Positions 46,289 through 55,882 of a stretch of DNA of 64,000 bases are shown one piece after another. Origin of the DNA: Cryptomeria japonica (taxonomy: Eukaryota > Streptophyta > Pinopsida > Cupressales > Cupressaceae). Where the stretch lies: positions 105,165,796-105,229,795 of the forward strand of contig NC_081415.1 of NCBI RefSeq assembly GCF_030272615.1, in the 5' to 3' direction. The position numbers and the translations under genes were made by a program. Within the stretch, counting starts at the first letter, position 1. The number at the start of each line of letters is the position of its first letter. A model generated the notes under the pieces. The model made no database searches. It was not told the DNA's origin and saw only the letters and a list, made by a program, of their open reading frames with translations.

Positions 46289-47467
46289 TTAAGAAAACCA
46301 TTCCATAGCTTGATCACCTAAGCTCTGTGGGAACAACCTCATCAAGTATGTTTCTTCTGCCACTACCTCAATGCAAGCTGTGAAGAATTGTCTTATGTGT
46401 GCCTTGGGGTCTCCTTTCCCTCTATACTTGTCAAATTTTGGCGTCACAAAGTGTGCAGGAAATGGAGGCATTGGAATGCTCTTATCGAAGGGATAAGGAC
46501 ATATATCTCTCATAGTGTATGTTGGTTTTGATGTACTCATGTCCTCCATTTTCTTTTGTAAATCTCTTATTTGTTGCTCCAAATTATTTTTGGGAGGAGA
46601 TTGATTTCTTGTAGCATACCCCATGTTTGAAATACCCATTTGAGGAAGAGCTTGTTGCATATATGGATGATACTGATCGTAGACATGTCCATATGGAGGT
46701 CTATATTGTTGTGTCATATAAGGAGCACTTGGCATAACTTCTTGTTGAGGGACCCCATATCTGTTTTGTGCATATATACCATATTCAATAGGCCTTTCAT
46801 TTTCCATTGTGTTGCCCCCAATTTTGACATGAGGTCTCCTTGTGTCAAAATTTTGAGGATGTCCTTGAGTATCTACTTGTCTTGATGAATCCATACCTTG
46901 AGCATGTGTTTGAGCATAAGGCCTCCATGATTGTCTTTGAGTGTAAGTATCATATGTTTGAGCTTGTGTATGTGGGATTGCTGGTTTTTGAAGCAAAACT
47001 GATGGTGACTCAGGCATTACATTCAGTCCTCTATTTCCTCCACTATTTGGTCTCCTTTGATCCATGTTGAATTGAGTTTGCTGTGAGGGTCGACTTTCCA
47101 TAAGTTGAGATAAGTCAAAATCATGCGGTATTTTAACTCCACTTTGTGCCATCATGTTTAAAAAGTATTGACGATCTCTCCTCATTATCTCTTCAACCAA
47201 TCTATTGAATTGAGGATTCATTATGGATTCTTCTATGTCTGCTGATAGTATTGAAGAGTTGTCCGCATTGTCATTGTGCGTAGCATTGTTGTTTATAGTG
47301 TTTGTGCTTTCCACATTTGGATTGTTTCTATAAACACTCATGTCTGGTAATGTAGTGTGCTCAGGATTGTAAAATAAATCATTGTCATACTCATAAGAAC
47401 TCATGTTTGCGGATTCTTGAGCTTCTTTAGCTATTCTCCTAGATTTTTGAAGGCGGGTTTCAACCAT
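46289..47467 (-). CDS. Gypsy gag N-terminal half
   Basis: 392 codons from the Met at 47467 (MVETRLQKSRRIAKEA). Residues ~50-90 are Asn rich, ~110-290 Gln/Pro/Tyr rich, then the helix EQQIRDLQKKMEDM. The gag domain start is PFPAHFVTPKFDKYRGKGDPKAHIRQF, through FPQSLGDQAMEWFS. It stops at TAA (46289-46291). The same frame goes on directly with LPPGIKSWGDLAEAFIQHF into the 942-codon frame, so one nonsense change, or a read-through point, divides a gag of normal layout. Gag would build the particle. Together the two frames span about 1365 codons. Confidence 0.85.
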   Translation of the reverse strand: MVETRLQKSRRIAKEAQESANMSSYEYDNDLFYNPEHTTLPDMSVYRNNPNVESTNTINNNATHNDNADNSSILSADIEESIMNPQFNRLVEEIMRRDRQYFLNMMAQSGVKIPHDFDLSQLMESRPSQQTQFNMDQRRPNSGGNRGLNVMPESPSVLLQKPAIPHTQAQTYDTYTQRQSWRPYAQTHAQGMDSSRQVDTQGHPQNFDTRRPHVKIGGNTMENERPIEYGIYAQNRYGVPQQEVMPSAPYMTQQYRPPYGHVYDQYHPYMQQALPQMGISNMGYATRNQSPPKNNLEQQIRDLQKKMEDMSTSKPTYTMRDICPYPFDKSIPMPPFPAHFVTPKFDKYRGKGDPKAHIRQFFTACIEVVAEETYLMRLFPQSLGDQAMEWFS

Positions 47468-47959
47468 GAACTAGGTGTTTGACCAATATGTGAGAGACTA
47501 GATGAAAAATGACAAGAGTATGGAAGACCAAGAGTTGTATGAAGTGTAAATGAATCTTGAGGCGTACTTGCAATGTCCAAAGTGTAAGACCAAGTATGTA
47601 AGTAGTAGAGTAGGTGTGACTTCCAAAGAGAGGATCGTTTCTCTTGATGAGGTAAGCTGACCTTGACTCTAAGTAAGACCAAATGAGACCCAAAGGTAAG
47701 AAACCTTGATGAGGGACCACTTAGCAAAGTGTAGTAGTATGTAGTGTGTTGAAAGAGTATAGTGAGGACAAGCAAGTGACCTTTTTGACTCAAGTTTTTT
47801 GACAAGTATGAATGTAAAATGAGATGTGAAGCAATGATGGACTGTATGAGACCTTAGAACAGGCTGAATGCTAGATGAAACCTGAAGAGACAACCTAGGA
47901 AGCTCAAGTATGCTGAAACTGATTTTCTTTGTTTGCTGGACTGTTAAAGTTTTCAATTC

Positions 47960-48120
47960 CTGACACAGACACCTCTGTATACTTCACAGACGCGATTTCC
48001 AGACACAGACGCTTCTCTGTTTGACGCAGACGCGGATAAAAACACAGACACTATTCTGTACTTCACAGACGCGCTTATATGATGCAGACGCGGTTTTAAC
48101 AGACACAGACGCGTTTCTGT
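47960..48120 (-). repeat. CAGACGC array, copy cluster 1
   Basis: About eight copies of (A)CACAGACGC(G) spaced 15-25 bases, often followed by TTTCTGT or GTTTT, on the plus strand. Same unit and orientation as the cluster at 49320-49575. Confidence 0.75.
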
Positions 48121-49319
48121 AACCTTAGTGCAATTTTTTCGATCTGTGAAGTTATTTTGTTGTGACCAAATCCGACTGTTTGACTGTTTTTAGTGACAAG
48201 AGGACACAATATTGATGACTCAATGTTTGCAAACTGTTTAGACTCCAAAAGTGTGTTGTTTGATGTAAAAAGTTTTGCATACACTTGAAGACACAAAAGA
48301 CACAATGTTTTGTTGTTTTGTCTTGAATGTTTGAGTGTTTAGCATAAGACAAGCACAAATCTTAGGGCTGGCCAAGACAATAGTTGTTGATCCCACATAG
48401 GGTTTTACCCCCGAGGCTACGCTATTCAGAGCGGATACTTAGATGCTTGACCTCACTGGCTCCACCCTCGGCACTCACTTCTCGGGTCAGCCAAGCATCA
48501 GTCCCCATGAAAACTCCCCATGGCGAACTTTGCATCTCTACTAAGAACCGTATGTGTGTGGGCCGCTACTAGAGGTCCGACCTCCTGCCTCAACAACTAG
48601 AAGGATTTGGGCTTCTAAAACAAAAAGGTGCTAGTAAGGGCATCCGCTCGTGTGGCCATACATGCGGCACTTTCAGCTCTGTAAATACAGAAGGCTCCCA
48701 GCCAGTAGGGGTTACGCCCTACAAATGATCAAATAAATTTGATCAAACGGGTTTATGGGGAGACATAGTGTCGGTATGAACTAATCAGCACACGTTATTC
48801 ATAGTTTTCACCATGAATACATTTGATTATAGTGGTTCAGAAGAGGTGGGTTTTCCTCGCTACCACTTGGGTCGTTCTCTTCTCACTAGTAGTCCTAATG
48901 ACCACACGGGAAGACAAGCCCTCTAAAGATTAAACAAAAAGAGCCTATTGCTCAAGACACAAAAGACAATGATTCAATTTTAGTGCACCAATGGAAGTGT
49001 TTGCTAATCTATGAAAACAAGGCACACAACAAAATTACAAAACCCTAGCTAAGGCCCTGCAACAAAATTGTTAGTAGTTTGGGTTGTTTCAAATGATAAC
49101 CCCTTCCTGCAAGCACACAAGTTAGGTTAATTTTAGAAAACCCAAAAAGACTTTGTGAAAAGGGGCCTTCAACAAAAACGTTTTTGCCTCCCAAAGCAAG
49201 CTGCACAAACCAGGTTAGCTAGATCTGCAAGGGTTAGCCGAAAATAAACCAGATCTAAAACCTTAAGTACGAAATCCGAAAAACCCGAATCGAAGAAAAA
49301 TTAAAATTGCAAAATAGAA

Positions 49320-49575
49320 AGCACAGACGCTGCTATACCATACACAGACGCGTCTGTATTACACAGACGCGATTCTGTGATGCACAGACGTGCTCAGAGA
49401 CCGCAGACGCTTTTCTCGAACACAGATGCGATAAGATCAAGCACAGACGCGGTTTTAATTCACAGACGCGGTTCCAGAGACTTGCAAAAATAAAATCTGG
49501 CAAAAACACAGGCACGATCCACGATATCACAGACGCTTCTGAAACACAACAACGCGATCCGAACACTCGTAGACG
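49320..49575 (-). repeat. CAGACGC array, copy cluster 2
   Basis: About eleven copies of CACAGACGCG or close variants (CACAGACGTG, CGCAGACGC, CACAGATGCG, GTAGACGCGG), spaced mostly 15-25 bases. The 93-codon plus-strand and 77-codon minus-strand frames here are repeat artefacts, although their repeated Cys and Arg give an impression of a protein. Confidence 0.75.
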
Positions 49576-49680
49576 CGGAAAAACCTAAAATGTCGTCGAA
49601 AATTGTCGTCGAAAATTGTCCGATCTGCAACTTCAAAAATGCAAAATCTGCAACAAAAATGTTAAATGCAAAGGGACAAG

Positions 49681-49700
49681 GGTCCCACCGGGCGTGCCAA
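49681..49700 (-). promoter_or_regulatory. Gypsy primer binding site
   Basis: The minus strand reads TTGGCACGCCCGGTGGGACC two bases after the LTR end. TGG at the start matches the CCA end of a tRNA. I do not assign the tRNA species. The decayed LTR at 11266 has a matching site. Confidence 0.75.
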
Positions 49701-49702
49701 AA

Positions 49703-50474
49703 TGTTTATGGTGAAAATGGATAACAATAACAACAATATTGCAAGGCTAAATGAATCCAACCACTAAACCCTAGCCTAACAATGAACAAAGATCCACCAT
49801 AACATATGAAGATCACCTAACACAATGCAAATAACTCAAAATCACAAAGATTATACCATCACATGTCCAATAGGGTTTTGATCTCCATTCTTCCTATCTC
49901 CATTGATCTTGCTTGATATATTTGCTCTCAGATTTTTTGTATGCACAAGAGCTCAACAAAGAATGAAATGTGGTTGTAAGTGGAATTGTAGTGTAGCCAA
50001 GTACTCCAAAATCAGTCATTAGGGTTTGACAATGAAGGAAGCATCTCCTTAAATAGAAGACACAATAAGAAATGGAGGGTTAAGATTGAGAGGTGTAAAA
50101 AGAGAGGTCGGCTAGGATTAGAGGGTAGGTAAAAGAAATACCAAAATAATGAAAGAGGTAGGTAGTGTATGAATTAAGAGATGAATGACATGTGTCATGT
50201 GTAGAAAAAGATAATGAATTAATTAAATAAATAAAGATTTATTTAATTAATAGAAGAAGTAAGACAATTAAATAAATAAAATATTTATTTAATTTAGGAA
50301 AGGGATAATTTAAATAAATAAATGTATTTATTTAAATGAGAAATAAGGCTAGAAGAGGATAAATGAATTAATTAAATAAATAAAAAATTATTTAATTAAT
50401 AGAAGAATTAGGCTTAGATAATTAAATAAATAAAATATTTATTTAATTAGACATGACAATTTTGAGTGTCTACA
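49703..50474 (-). repeat. 5' LTR of the Gypsy element
   Basis: TGTTTATGGTG...GAGTGTCTACA, 772 bp, with the same palindrome set as the left LTR (about 50215-50450). The seven differences I count from the left LTR are all single-base substitutions, with no net length change. Confidence 0.92.
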
Positions 50475-50479
50475 CTATG
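50475..50479. repeat. Target-site duplication CTATG, right copy
   Basis: Matches 39374-39378. It proves that both LTRs belong to one insertion and that the ends are complete. Confidence 0.9.
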
Positions 50480-51330
50480 TTAATGCTAAAATATGTACAT
50501 TTATCTTATTTATTTAAATTCTATACATTTTATTTAATACTTGATGAGTTCTATTCATTTATCTATATGAATACATTCATTATCATTTGCCTAATTTTTT
50601 AGAAAATGTCAATGTATCCTTAGTCTGTTAGTGAAGTTGAAAGGGGGTTCTTAATGAGCCTACCATTAATCAAGTCCTACTAAATGTAAGGCTTCACCAT
50701 CTTAAAAGATGAAACTGAGATTGTATTTTGGACGAATTCAACAGAATGGATACCCTCAATCCTTGATCCTTAACTGAAAGGAGTGAATAATCATTCATAA
50801 AAATTAAAATTGTAGAAAAATTATACCTGAAAAAAATTGAAGTCATTTATTATGGTGTGATGATGGGCCCAGAGTCATCGACCTAGGACAATGTGAGACA
50901 ATGACCTAGCACCAAGACTATTATTTGTTCCTCGTATGATTTTTTATTGAAAAGAGTCTCTTATATATTAATATTTAATAACTATGATAGTTTAATTTTA
51001 GAGTATAATTAAATAAGCCGTCGTGTGAGAAATATTAAAACATCTCATCATTTTATACAATACACCAAATAGCTCAAACAGAGATTATTTATCGATTCGT
51101 GTCTATTTTCCCTGTTTTTATCCTGTTCCTATAGAAGGAATTTTCTATTTTCGGTCTGTATGGTAGCTGTTTTTGCTCATTCTTCTTTAATTTATTCTAT
51201 TTTCCAGCGTTTTACTTACGCTTGTAATTTCAGTTGATTGACACCCACAAAACCAAAATCCGTAGCTTTCTGAGCCGCCCTGTAACGTATAAGTAGATCA
51301 CTGTATACTAAGCAGCTTGCGTCACTTTAT

Positions 51331-51420
51331 ACTCAGTAGCTCGTGTAATTACACTTGGAGCAATATTAAAAAAATACTCAGTAGCTCGTGTAATTACACT
51401 TGGAGCAATATGAAAAAAAT
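51331..51420. repeat. Two tandem copies of a 45-bp unit
   Basis: ACTCAGTAGCTCGTGTAATT and the following bases repeat at 51331 and 51376, nearly identical. Confidence 0.8.
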
Positions 51421-52380
51421 ACCCTTTTCACTTTCCAAGTATCTTTTTTCATTATTATTTAGATACATATTTGTTAGGGATGTGATATAAGTATTAGGGG
51501 AAGATTAAGGGTCTCTTTGACAGCATTGGCTATGCAAAGCCTTGTGAAGTTTGTTTGCCGCATTCTCTGGACGGGCTTTTTTAAAAAGCTTTTGAAAAGC
51601 TCTGCTGCAAGTAAGTGTACCGTTACTGAAGTAACTCTCCTCGTGTGGTGTTGTTTGGATGCTGGACATGTTCTGTGAATATCATTCAATCTTTATTCAA
51701 CTGTTGATTTTACAAATTGAGTCTTAAAGAAACGCCCACTTGAGAATTTTGAATATACAAATCATTGTAAAGCCAATACTCTGCTCTGATAATGCTATCT
51801 GGATTCTGGGTCTCTTTGGGAGTATGATTTCTTTGATTTTGTGACTATTAATCATAAATATGCAGTCATGAAATCATCAGCAACTGGGAATTTCGTATAC
51901 CCAAATGATTCCTTAGGCCAGATCAGATTAATCAACTAAGCTGTAGTTTTGTTTTATTGATTCTGGGTTGTAAATATTTACAGAATGAATATATATGAAT
52001 GTTAGTCATGCAAACGAATCGTAGGATTATACACTGTTGACAATTTGACTATCCCAGTCACCGTCAGCGCATCTTAAACCTAATAACTCTGCCTGTTAAA
52101 CATACAAATGGAGCCATAAAAAAACACTCGTTTGAGAGTTTTGAGTACCCAAATCACTCTTAAGCGAATTGAGATGATAATTTAAGTAACGCTTCGGCCC
52201 CAAATTTTGAAGTGTTTCAGTTCTATATATTCATTTACTTTTTTCCATAAATTAGTCCTCAGCAGTCGAGAATTTAAACCGATTTTGACTTCCCCAAAAT
52301 CAGTCAGCCCTCTTCTCAATTTGTTCCTCCAGAGTTTTCAAAATTTTGAAGAGCTCGATCTGCTTCTCAGGGTGTCTTAG

Positions 52381-52980
52381 TTGGATTGATGGTGTTTTAA
52401 AATATTTGTATATCCCGGTTGCCAATGAACTCACTACAAAAGTCCCAAACTACGGAACTTTTTTCTTCCGACTTCCTTTGAAGCCCTAACCAGATGATAC
52501 AAGTACCTTGGGAGTTTCAGTTTTGGACAGTTTAGTTCAATTACAAGGGCATTCTTCCTGTTCTATAATAGCTTCAAACGTTGGATTGATGGTGTTTTAA
52601 AAATATTTGTATATCCTAGTTGCCAATAAACTCACTACAAAAGTCCCAAACTAACGAGCTTTTTTCTTCTTACTTCCTTTGAAGCCCAAACCAGATGATG
52701 CAAGTACCTTGGAATTTCAGTTTTGGACAGATTAATTCAATTACAAGGGCATTCTTCCTGTTCTATAATAGCTTCAAACGTTGGATTGCTGGTGTTTTAA
52801 AAATATTTGTATATCCTAGTTGCCAATAAACTCACTACAAAAGTCCCAAACTAACGAGCTTTTTTCTTCTTACTTCCTTTGAAGCCCAAACCAGATGATG
52901 CAAGTACCTTGGGAGTTTTCGTTTTGGACAGCTTAATTCAATTATAAGGGCATTCTTCCTGTTCTATAATAGCTTCAAAT
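52381..52980. repeat. Three tandem copies of a 200-bp unit
   Basis: TTGGATTGATGGTGTTTTAA starts at 52381 and 52581, and with one change at 52781. Each unit ends with CTATAATAGCTTCAAA. The second and third copies are more alike than either is to the first. No coding frame runs through it. It lies 0.8-1.4 kb upstream of the first likely coding exon. Confidence 0.9.
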
Positions 52981-53741
52981 GTTGGTTTTGCTCTGAAATT
53001 CATTCTTGCAAATAAAAACAACTATTTTATCTGTCGGTTGAAAAATTTATTGCTTGTTCTCTATTTGCTGTAGAGTGATTACTTGGCTTTCTTCTAGCAG
53101 AAACTGAGTTGTAGTCAGAGGAACCCTTAAGATTAAAGGAGCACCCTAACAGTATTGGGATTGGGATTGGGATTGGAATTAACCTAGTCAATTTCAGGGG
53201 ATGTTCTTGAACTGTTAAGACGCTTAAGCTCATGATTTGATTTGGCTCATCAAGGAAACTTTAGTCATCAGACTAGTTTGGCTCTACAGGTAATCTCATG
53301 TTCTGGTTTTTATTTGTTTTATATTTAGAATTTCAGAATTTATAAGCAAATTAGAGTTGAAATAACTGTGCAATACAGCGAGGAACAACACTTACAAATT
53401 ATCTATACTGGGTACTCATAAAGTGAAATCTTGATTTTAACTTATACAGGTGATGGATGGGCCTATACCTGAACAGATATTGTTGAGCCAGTGTATGTAA
53501 CATTTGATTGCTTGGTGATATGTTGTTGGTTCTCCACGGGCTTAGTTTTTAATGAAATACGTGATGCTAGAGAAGAAAAATCCAGTAGTTTGGATCCTCA
53601 AAACTCATTCTCATTGTTTGTGGCCCAGCATATTCATTTGATGCTATAAAGTTTGCTACCTTGTTAGAAGGTGGTAAAACTCTAATAAAAAGAAAGGCAC
53701 GCCATATATATTAGATTTCAAAAGAGCTGTACCTTTGGAAG

Positions 53742-53846
53742 ATGGAGTTCACAGTAAAATCAAATGAAGGATGTAAGGAAGATGAAACTTCGTCCAGTAC
53801 AGCAGCCGAAAGACCAATTATTCCTGCATTTACTCCAAGCCAAAAG
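53742..53846 (+). CDS. Probable first coding exon of RINGv-type E3 ligase gene
   Basis: ATG at 53742 opens 35 codons (MEFTVKSNEG, SSSTAAERPIIPAFTPSQK) up to a GT donor at 53847 (AAG|GTTATA). The phase after the last codon is 0, the same phase in which the exon at 55424 begins, so the two join in frame. The stretch is hydrophilic, as expected for the disordered N-terminus of the family. After the donor the frame turns into an AT-rich, Phe/Leu-rich run, typical of intron. The start codon choice and the exon itself are inference; there is no homology strong enough to prove it. Confidence 0.45.
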
Positions 53847-55423
53847 GTTATACTCATCTCCAGCAAATCCTTTCTTGAATCAATTTTTGGGTTTTGCCTC
53901 GTTAATAAAAATAGTCTTAAAGAGGAGTATTTAGCATTGCATTTCATGTTTCCATCTCTTCTTTTACTGTTTGGTATCAATTCGTTTTTAAAGCTTTTCT
54001 CTTTCTTGCTCAAATGAACCATCCAGAATATTGGGTTGTCATCCACTTTTGAATAACAATCAAATTGCCTAGGAAAAGCACACTATATATATTGCTCTTG
54101 CATAAGTAACAAGATCAAGAATGCATGCAAGAATTGATTATAGAGAATAATTATTAAATGCCCGGGATATGCAAATATAGAAAGTCTTGACCATTATAAT
54201 TTCTCATCACAAATGCCACATTGGTTTCACTTTTAATGGTATATATGTTTTGTATTTTTCCACAACTATCTAATGCTGTATGCTTTGGAAATTATAATCC
54301 AAACCCCAATAGTTTCATGAAAAATATTAAATAACAGAAATTTTTTTCCCTTTCAAATTGCCCAAAAGACTCATCTAAATATTGTTAATTTTCTTACCAT
54401 TTAATTAAATAAAATTCTAGGAAAAGCATACGGAAGGGATCTAACACTAACAATTGAAATAGCTATAATTTATGGTGGCCAAATTTCATTGACTTTGTGG
54501 GCTTGTACAAATTGACTAAATCCCATCTGAACGATGAATTATATAGAAATTAGACTAAACAAACATGATTTCGCCAAATTTCGATTGCTGTGGCCATGAA
54601 GAGAATTTGAGGGTAGTTAAAACTTGATTTTGAAGAAAACGTCACAGTTTAATTTGAAGAGAGGATATTAAAACTTAGAACAAAGGTGAAATGGGTGCAC
54701 AGTTATATATGATGCAGGAACACAGCACCTTGTGTGGACCTCTGAAACATGGCTATATTGGTGATTCTCTTGATATGCATAATTGGCTGATTTAATAAAA
54801 AGGATAAATTTTCATGGAGTAAAACAATAATTTAAACTATCTAAAAGACATATGTTAGTAATGTATTCAGCAAGGTCAGACATTGCATTCAGGCAATAGG
54901 CTTCGACTTGTATATTATCTAAAAAGTTCTCAGAACATAAAGTCCTGTCATATCAATAAGATATGTTAGGTTGCTTCTCATGCACAAGGATAATATAACT
55001 GAGTGGCCAGCAACAGTTTTAAGCTTCAATCTTTTTGTTTTTTAATAAATAGCATGACATTAGAAAATCTCAACAATCGAACTAATTCCAAATTTTAAAG
55101 TATTGCCTCTCTCTCACTTGTATTAAACTATCAAGCAAAGAAACGAGCTGTGAAGAAGACTACTCTTGAAGGTATCCTATGTCCAAAGAGTCAGAATACT
55201 ACTGCTGTTCTCCAATACACGATTTTCAGAATTCATTCAGTTTGTATTTACATTATCTCTAGAACTTTTTTTCAGTTTTAGCCCTGTTGCATATTGCTTG
55301 AGAATGATTCTCTATTTTGGTGTTTGATCTTGAACAACTTCACAGTTTTTGCAAGGAACTTTCTTTTGTACTTAGTGCTACTTTTTCACGACTTGAGTTT
55401 GATACTGTAGAGAATGCATGCAG

Positions 55424-55882
55424 GCATTGCAACCAATTGAAAGTCCAGGAACTGAAGAAATCACACTTGTTCGACATAGTGTAAACCGACCAAATATTTC
55501 AGTTCAAATACCTTCTAGAAGTTCGGACGATTCCAATCTTAGTCCTGCAAAAGTAAATTTACCAACTACTCCAGGTTCTTCAAAGGGAAACAAGGCCTCG
55601 ATTCGATCACTTATACCACGGCCAAGCTTCAAGAGCAGGGTACCTCCCGCAGAGAGTGAAAAAGCTGTTCTTCTCACCCCAGGGGTATCATCAAAATCGC
55701 TACTATCTCATGGTGGAGATCAGACACCTTGTGCTCTGAGATCATTTTCACTTACAAAAGTACTTGCACCATTGGCTGCAAAAAGGACATCATCTCTGCC
55801 TGTTACTCCTATTGCAGATTTGACTCAGACTTCCTCTGCGTCAGTCCATGGAGTGCATGCTGTTCAGCCAGGTGCTTTAGCT
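55424..55882 (+). CDS. Exon of RINGv-type (MARCH-like) E3 ubiquitin ligase, N-terminal region
   Basis: 153 codons between an acceptor (GCATGCAG|GCATTG) and a consensus donor (GCT|GTAAGTG), both phase 0. The protein has the layout of the N-terminal low-complexity region of plant RINGv proteins such as Arabidopsis At5g18760/At3g06330: ISVQIPSRSSDD, then AKVNLPTTPGSSKGN, KASIRSLIPRPSFKSR, LRSFSLTKVLAPL and the signature RTSSLPVTPI. In these proteins a C4HC3 RINGv domain and membrane segments follow and transfer ubiquitin to membrane-associated targets. They must be encoded further downstream, as I see no RING in the rest of the window. Codon and base composition differ clearly from the AT-rich surroundings. 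I judge this from remembered family features, not an alignment. Confidence 0.7.

Larger units (their letters stand above)
47468..49680 (-). other. Gypsy 5' leader
   Basis: 2.2 kb between the primer binding site and gag. It includes two CAGACGC repeat arrays (listed separately), a GC-richer block 48390-48720 with several short inverted words, and a stretch at 48770-48910. Short frames on both strands show no domain. Long leaders are usual for Tat-like Gypsy elements and normally hold packaging signals. Confidence 0.6.
39379..50474 (-). mobile_element. Young, non-autonomous Gypsy retrotransposon, 11.1 kb
   Basis: Two 772-bp LTRs with TG...CA ends and a perfect CTATG duplication enclose, on the minus strand, a primer binding site, a 2.2-kb leader with repeat arrays, a gag-protease frame that ends in an integrase tail, a 3.2-kb downstream region with an antisense PMD segment, and a PPT. 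RT, RNase H and the integrase core are missing. By eye the LTRs differ at only 7 of 772 positions, so the insertion is recent relative to the rest of the window. The CX2HX4HX4C knuckle and the integrase tail suggest the Tat-like side of Gypsy (inference). Confidence 0.92.
50480..53741 (+). promoter_or_regulatory. Upstream region and probable 5' UTR of the host gene
   Basis: No coding domain. Holds a 2 x 45-bp tandem duplication, a 3 x 200-bp tandem repeat (both listed) and a short GGGATT run (53150-53180). TATAAGTAG at 51287 is a possible TATA box. CTACAG followed by GTAATC near 53285 and TATACAG followed by GTGATG near 53450 are possible splice sites in an untranslated leader. The transcript start cannot be fixed from sequence alone. 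Confidence 0.35.

Noticed and set aside
47960-49575. CRISPR-like array because of short repeats with spacers
   Set aside because: The repeats are only 9-10 bases, imperfect and irregularly spaced, and lie in a plant retrotransposon leader.
49307-49588. 93-codon plus-strand frame rich in Cys, Arg and Thr (and its 77-codon antisense partner)
   Set aside because: The repeated residues follow exactly the CACAGACGC DNA repeat, and no domain is present.
53146-53190. GGGATT repeats as interstitial telomere sequence
   Set aside because: Only about three units, and the plant telomere unit is TTTAGGG, not GGGATT.
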